From the NCBI GenBank assembly GCA_022571535.1, contig JACZXR010000014.1, forward strand, positions 1-14,532: a DNA stretch of 14,532 nt. The letters are read 5' to 3'. Origin of the DNA: Deltaproteobacteria bacterium. Its GTDB lineage: Bacteria > Desulfobacterota > Binatia > UBA9968 > CAXXLF01. The position numbers were made by a program, and so were the translations under genes. The notes beneath the pieces were generated by a model. That model did not search any database. It was not told where the DNA came from and saw only the letters and a program-made list of their open reading frames with translations. Positions 11,763-14,532 of this stretch are shown here, in pieces; position 1 is the first letter of the stretch, and every line of letters begins with the position of its first letter.

Positions 11763-12434
11763 ATGATTCAAGAATTCTTGCGGCAGGTCTCTATATGGGC
11801 AATGCCCATTTTGGTAGCCATTGTGTTCCATGAAGTTGCCCATGGATGGGTTGCCTATCGGTTGGGGGATGATACGGCGGCCCGCATGGGACGATTGACC
11901 CTCAACCCGATCTCGCATATCGATCTTTTTGGAACCATTCTTCTCCCTCTGCTATTGATGATCGCTCATTCCCCTTTTCTTTTTGGTTATGCAAAACCGG
12001 TCCCTGTGAACTTCACTAACCTCCGTTATCCGAAGAGGGACATGATATGGGTGGCATTGGCGGGACCGGCAACCAATATCCTCCTGGCGTTCTGTAGCGT
12101 TCTGGCTCTAAAGGTCCTTCTCTCGTTGGATTTCTCAGCTCAAAATCCGTTCGCACCATTTTACTTGGCAGTTTTATCCCCCCTTGTCCTAATGGCCAAG
12201 AACAGTATCATCATCAACGTTGTCCTGGCTGTCTTTAATATCTTTCCAATTCCCCCATTGGATGGTGGGAGGGTTCTGGTTGGGATATTGCCTGAGCCCT
12301 ATTCTTCCACCCTGGCTCGCGTGGAGCCTTATGGGTTTCTGATCATCATGGTCTTACTCATGACCGACGTGCTGCGTGCTTTTATGGGCCCGGCGATTAG
12401 CTTTTTACTCGGAATATTCGGCAGCATATTGTAG
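11763..12434 (+). CDS. Site-2-protease-like M50 membrane zinc metalloprotease
   Basis: A 223-residue integral membrane peptidase of the small M50 (S2P-like) group that cleaves substrates within the membrane. The zinc site is complete: His23-Glu24 and His27 in VFHEVAHGWVAYRLGD, and Asp167 in FNIFPIPPLDGGRVL, the conserved N-x-x-P-x-P-P-L-D-G motif. A second family block, VALAGPATNILLAF (97-110), is also present. About five hydrophobic segments are visible (near 10-26, 55-70, 95-120, 132-160 and 188-222). There is no PDZ domain, unlike RseP, so it is the short form often found next to trpS and scpA in deltaproteobacteria-like genomes. The ATG at 11763 has no clear Shine-Dalgarno sequence. trpS begins 12 bases after its stop. 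The substrate is unknown. Confidence 0.92.
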   Translation: MIQEFLRQVSIWAMPILVAIVFHEVAHGWVAYRLGDDTAARMGRLTLNPISHIDLFGTILLPLLLMIAHSPFLFGYAKPVPVNFTNLRYPKRDMIWVALAGPATNILLAFCSVLALKVLLSLDFSAQNPFAPFYLAVLSPLVLMAKNSIIINVVLAVFNIFPIPPLDGGRVLVGILPEPYSSTLARVEPYGFLIIMVLLMTDVLRAFMGPAISFLLGIFGSIL

Positions 12435-12446
12435 TGAGAGGCATTT

Positions 12447-13424
12447 ATGGAAACTATTGTTAGTGGAGCACGGCCTACTGGTCGCCTGCATCTTGGTCAT
12501 CTACACGGGGCCTTGAAAAACTGGATCCGCCTTCAGGATAAGTATCGTTGCTTCTTCTTTGTCGCAGATTGGCACGCCCTTACCACCGATTACTCCTCCC
12601 CGCAGGGGATCAGAGAAAATACCATCGAGATGGTCATGGACTGGTTGAGCATCGGTCTAGATCCCGAGCGGTGCGTTATATTTCGCCAATCCAGTATCAA
12701 GGAGCACGCGGAACTTTATCTATTGCTCTCCATGATCACGCCGGTTCCCTGGTTGGAGCGGAATCCCACCTACAAAGAGCAGATGAATGAAATAGTTGGG
12801 AAAGACCTCTCCACTTACGGCTTTCTGGGTTATCCTGTCCTCCAGGCAGCCGATATCATGATGTACAAGGCCCATAAGGTTCCGGTTGGCGTTGATCAGG
12901 CTCCTCACGTGGAATTGACACGGGAGATCGTCCGCCGTTTCAATCAGGTCTACCGCCCAATCTTTCCAGAACCAGATGTCCTTTTGACGGAGACGCAGAA
13001 ACTCCCTGGTCTCGATGGGCGAAAAATGAGTAAGAGTTACCATAATGCGGTCTTTCTTTCGGATTCCCCAAAAGAGATCGACCAAAAACTGAGTCGGATG
13101 ATGACCGATCCGGCTCGGGTCCGGAGACATGACCCGGGTGAACCCGAGAAGTGTCCTGCCTTTAACCTCCACAAAATTTACTGTACCTCGCAGGAGATTA
13201 AAGAGGTGTCTGAAGGGTGTCGTAACGCCTCGATTGGCTGTCTAGATTGCAAGAAGGTTATGATCAAACACGTCATCTCAGATCTGGAACCGTATCGGGA
13301 GAAAAAGAGCTCTTATGAGGGGCGCGTTAGCGAGGTCGAAGATGTGTTATCGGCAGGAAATCGCATCGCCCAGGATATAGCGAGCAATACCATGGAGGAG
13401 GTCCGAAGCGCGATCACGTTGTGA
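12447..13424 (+). CDS. trpS: Tryptophanyl-tRNA synthetase, 4Fe-4S-cluster type
   Basis: A 325-residue class I aminoacyl-tRNA synthetase that charges tRNA-Trp. The HIGH-type motif is HLGH at 15-18 (GARPTGRLHLGHLHGAL) and the KMSKS motif is at 193-197 (GLDGRKMSKSYHN). Tryptophan-pocket blocks include FVADWHALTTDY (38-49) and YPVLQAADIMMY (129-140). The C-terminal region carries Cys236, Cys258, Cys265 and Cys268 (C-x21-C-x6-C-x2-C). This closely matches the cysteine pattern that binds a 4Fe-4S cluster near the anticodon site in the Thermotoga maritima enzyme (C-x22-C-x6-C-x2-C). GAGAGG (12436-12441) is the ribosome-binding site. scpA follows after 35 bases. Confidence 0.96.
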   Translation: METIVSGARPTGRLHLGHLHGALKNWIRLQDKYRCFFFVADWHALTTDYSSPQGIRENTIEMVMDWLSIGLDPERCVIFRQSSIKEHAELYLLLSMITPVPWLERNPTYKEQMNEIVGKDLSTYGFLGYPVLQAADIMMYKAHKVPVGVDQAPHVELTREIVRRFNQVYRPIFPEPDVLLTETQKLPGLDGRKMSKSYHNAVFLSDSPKEIDQKLSRMMTDPARVRRHDPGEPEKCPAFNLHKIYCTSQEIKEVSEGCRNASIGCLDCKKVMIKHVISDLEPYREKKSSYEGRVSEVEDVLSAGNRIAQDIASNTMEEVRSAITL

Positions 13425-13459
13425 TTGTCTGGCCTTGTGGGAAACTGAAGAAATAGACC

Positions 13460-14233
13460 ATGTCCATCAATGTACAGTTAGAGGTATACGAAGGACCCCT
13501 GGATTTGCTGCTCCACTTGATCAAAAAAAATGAGGTGGGCATTACCGATATTTCCATTTCGACGATTACAGAACAGTACTTGGCCACCCTGGAGATGATG
13601 GGTAGCTTGAACCTTGATGTTGCCGGTGAATTCCTAGTCATGGCTGCCACGCTCATTCATATCAAGTCGAGAATGTTGCTTCCCCTCGAGGAAGGAGATG
13701 AGGACGAGGAAGAAGAAGGGGATCCACGGGATGAGCTGGTACGTCGGCTATTAGAGTATCAGCGATATAAAGAAGCCGCGTTGGAACTTGAAGGGCGTGA
13801 GGTTCTCTACCGGGATGTGTTTGTCCGTTCATCCGAAAGTCGCCAGAAAATAGAAGCAGGAGAGATTGAGCGGGTCTCTCTCTTTGATTTGCTCTCGGCC
13901 TTTCGGCGTGTCTTGGAGCGGTTTCCTGAAGAGGGTGCGCACGTCATCAAAGTCGAAAAGATATCGGTTCAGGAAAAGATGAACTTGCTTTTAGATTGTC
14001 TCCGGCGAAGTACGAGGGTGGTCTTTCAAACCATCTTTGAGGGGGTGAGTTCGAGGATGGATATCGTGGTGACCTTCCTTGCCCTGTTGGAGCTTATCAA
14101 GATCCGAGCCATCAGAGCTACTCAAGAAGACAGGGTAGGGCCTATCATGATCGAGCTGACCGTGCCGCTAGGAGGGGAGGAGGGGAATTTGGCCAAGAGG
14201 GAGACTGAAGAAGAGGAGGAGTATGGAGCGTAG
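13460..14233 (+). CDS. scpA: Segregation and condensation protein A
   Basis: This 257-residue kleisin bridges the heads of SMC and, with ScpB, forms the bacterial condensin that compacts and separates chromosomes. The N-terminal SMC-neck-binding domain is typical: LEVYEGPLDLLLHLIKKNEV (7-26), then DISISTITEQYL and LDVAGEFLVMAATLIHIKSRMLLP (about 53-76). An acidic linker (EEGDEDEEEEGD, about 77-88) leads to the middle ScpB-binding region. The C-terminal winged helix has VVTFLALLELIKIRAIRATQ near 208-227. The protein ends in an acidic run (ETEEEEEYGA) whose codons double as the scpB ribosome-binding site. The start at ATG 13460 gives the standard family N-terminus; its own ribosome-binding site is weak. 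Confidence 0.95.
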   Translation: MSINVQLEVYEGPLDLLLHLIKKNEVGITDISISTITEQYLATLEMMGSLNLDVAGEFLVMAATLIHIKSRMLLPLEEGDEDEEEEGDPRDELVRRLLEYQRYKEAALELEGREVLYRDVFVRSSESRQKIEAGEIERVSLFDLLSAFRRVLERFPEEGAHVIKVEKISVQEKMNLLLDCLRRSTRVVFQTIFEGVSSRMDIVVTFLALLELIKIRAIRATQEDRVGPIMIELTVPLGGEEGNLAKRETEEEEEYGA

Positions 14234-14532
14234 CCGTCTCAAGTCTGTTGTTGAAAGCCTGCTCTTCGTGTCAGAGAGTGCAGTGACCCTGGACCGCATG
14301 AGCGCTGTGCTGGAAGGGGTTGAGAAAAAGGAGATTCTCTCTGTTATTGAGGAGCTTCGCTCGGAATATGAAAGCCAGGGACGAGGGATTTTGCTGTTTG
14401 AAGTAGCTGGTGGATTTCAGATGAGGACTCCGAAAGAGAATGCTGATTGGGTGAAGAACCTCCTTCGGGGCAGAGCGGCACGGATGAGCCGTGCCACCCT
14501 GGAGACCCTGTCTATCGTCGCTTACAAGCAGC
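14223..14532 (+). CDS. scpB: Segregation and condensation protein B, N-terminal part (runs off the window)
   Basis: The frame opens at ATG 14223, overlaps the last 11 bases of scpA, and stays open to the window end (103 codons). It begins MERSRLKSVVESLLFVSESA, the typical ScpB first winged helix. LFEVAGGFQMRTPKENADWV follows, then MSRATLETLSIVAYKQ, the conserved entry to the second winged helix. The GGAGGAG ribosome-binding sequence lies in the glutamate codons ending scpA, giving tight translational coupling. ScpB dimers bind the middle of ScpA in the SMC complex. The second half of the gene is outside the window. Confidence 0.93.
   Translation, partial: MERSRLKSVVESLLFVSESAVTLDRMSAVLEGVEKKEILSVIEELRSEYESQGRGILLFEVAGGFQMRTPKENADWVKNLLRGRAARMSRATLETLSIVAYKQ

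Overview
The window looks like chromosomal DNA from a moderately GC-rich Gram-negative bacterium. The gene order mutS, AMIN-type cell-wall amidase, glnD, xerD, followed by an M50 protease, trpS, scpA and scpB, together with GlnD-based PII signalling, suggests a Desulfobacterota (deltaproteobacterial) or NC10/Methylomirabilota-type lineage. This placement is inferred from gene content and order and was not tested against any database.

Region by region: (1) Positions 1-1432 on the minus strand hold a complete class III (CaiB/BaiF) CoA-transferase gene. At the left edge are the first eight codons of a second, similar one. (2) Positions 1433-1595 are a divergent promoter region, with a near-consensus -35 and a perfect dyad in front of a MerR-type regulator. 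(3) Positions 1596-9508 form a tight plus-strand run: merR, mutS, an N-acetylmuramoyl-L-alanine amidase, glnD and xerD. Gaps are 2, 5 and 21 bp, followed by a 29-bp overlap. The mutS frame is interrupted by a single in-frame TAG at codon 134 with no frameshift. A purine-rich ribosome-binding-like sequence and a TTG start follow directly, so the gene reads as two pieces: the mismatch-recognition domain, and the connector-to-ATPase remainder. (4) Positions 9509-9874 are non-coding but rich in hairpins, ending in a U-tailed intrinsic terminator and then a small hairpin that puts the sirtuin ribosome-binding site in its loop. (5) Positions 9875-11684 look like an accessory insertion: an AT-richer sirtuin gene, a 460-bp repeat-bearing spacer with nested inverted repeats, and a Phd/YefM-RelE/ParE-type toxin-antitoxin pair. 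(6) From 11763 to the right edge the housekeeping content resumes: a site-2-protease-like M50 membrane peptidase, a tryptophanyl-tRNA synthetase with a 4Fe-4S-type cysteine pattern, scpA, and the start of scpB overlapping scpA.

Functionally, the first operon mixes DNA repair (MutS), cell division (amidase), nitrogen sensing (GlnD) and chromosome-dimer resolution (Xer recombinase). The last block pairs tRNA charging with the ScpAB subunits of the SMC condensin. No rRNA, complete tRNA, CRISPR array, insertion sequence or phage gene was seen. The points most worth checking are the amber-split mutS, the structured region between xerD and the sirtuin gene, and the nested palindromic element before the toxin-antitoxin pair.
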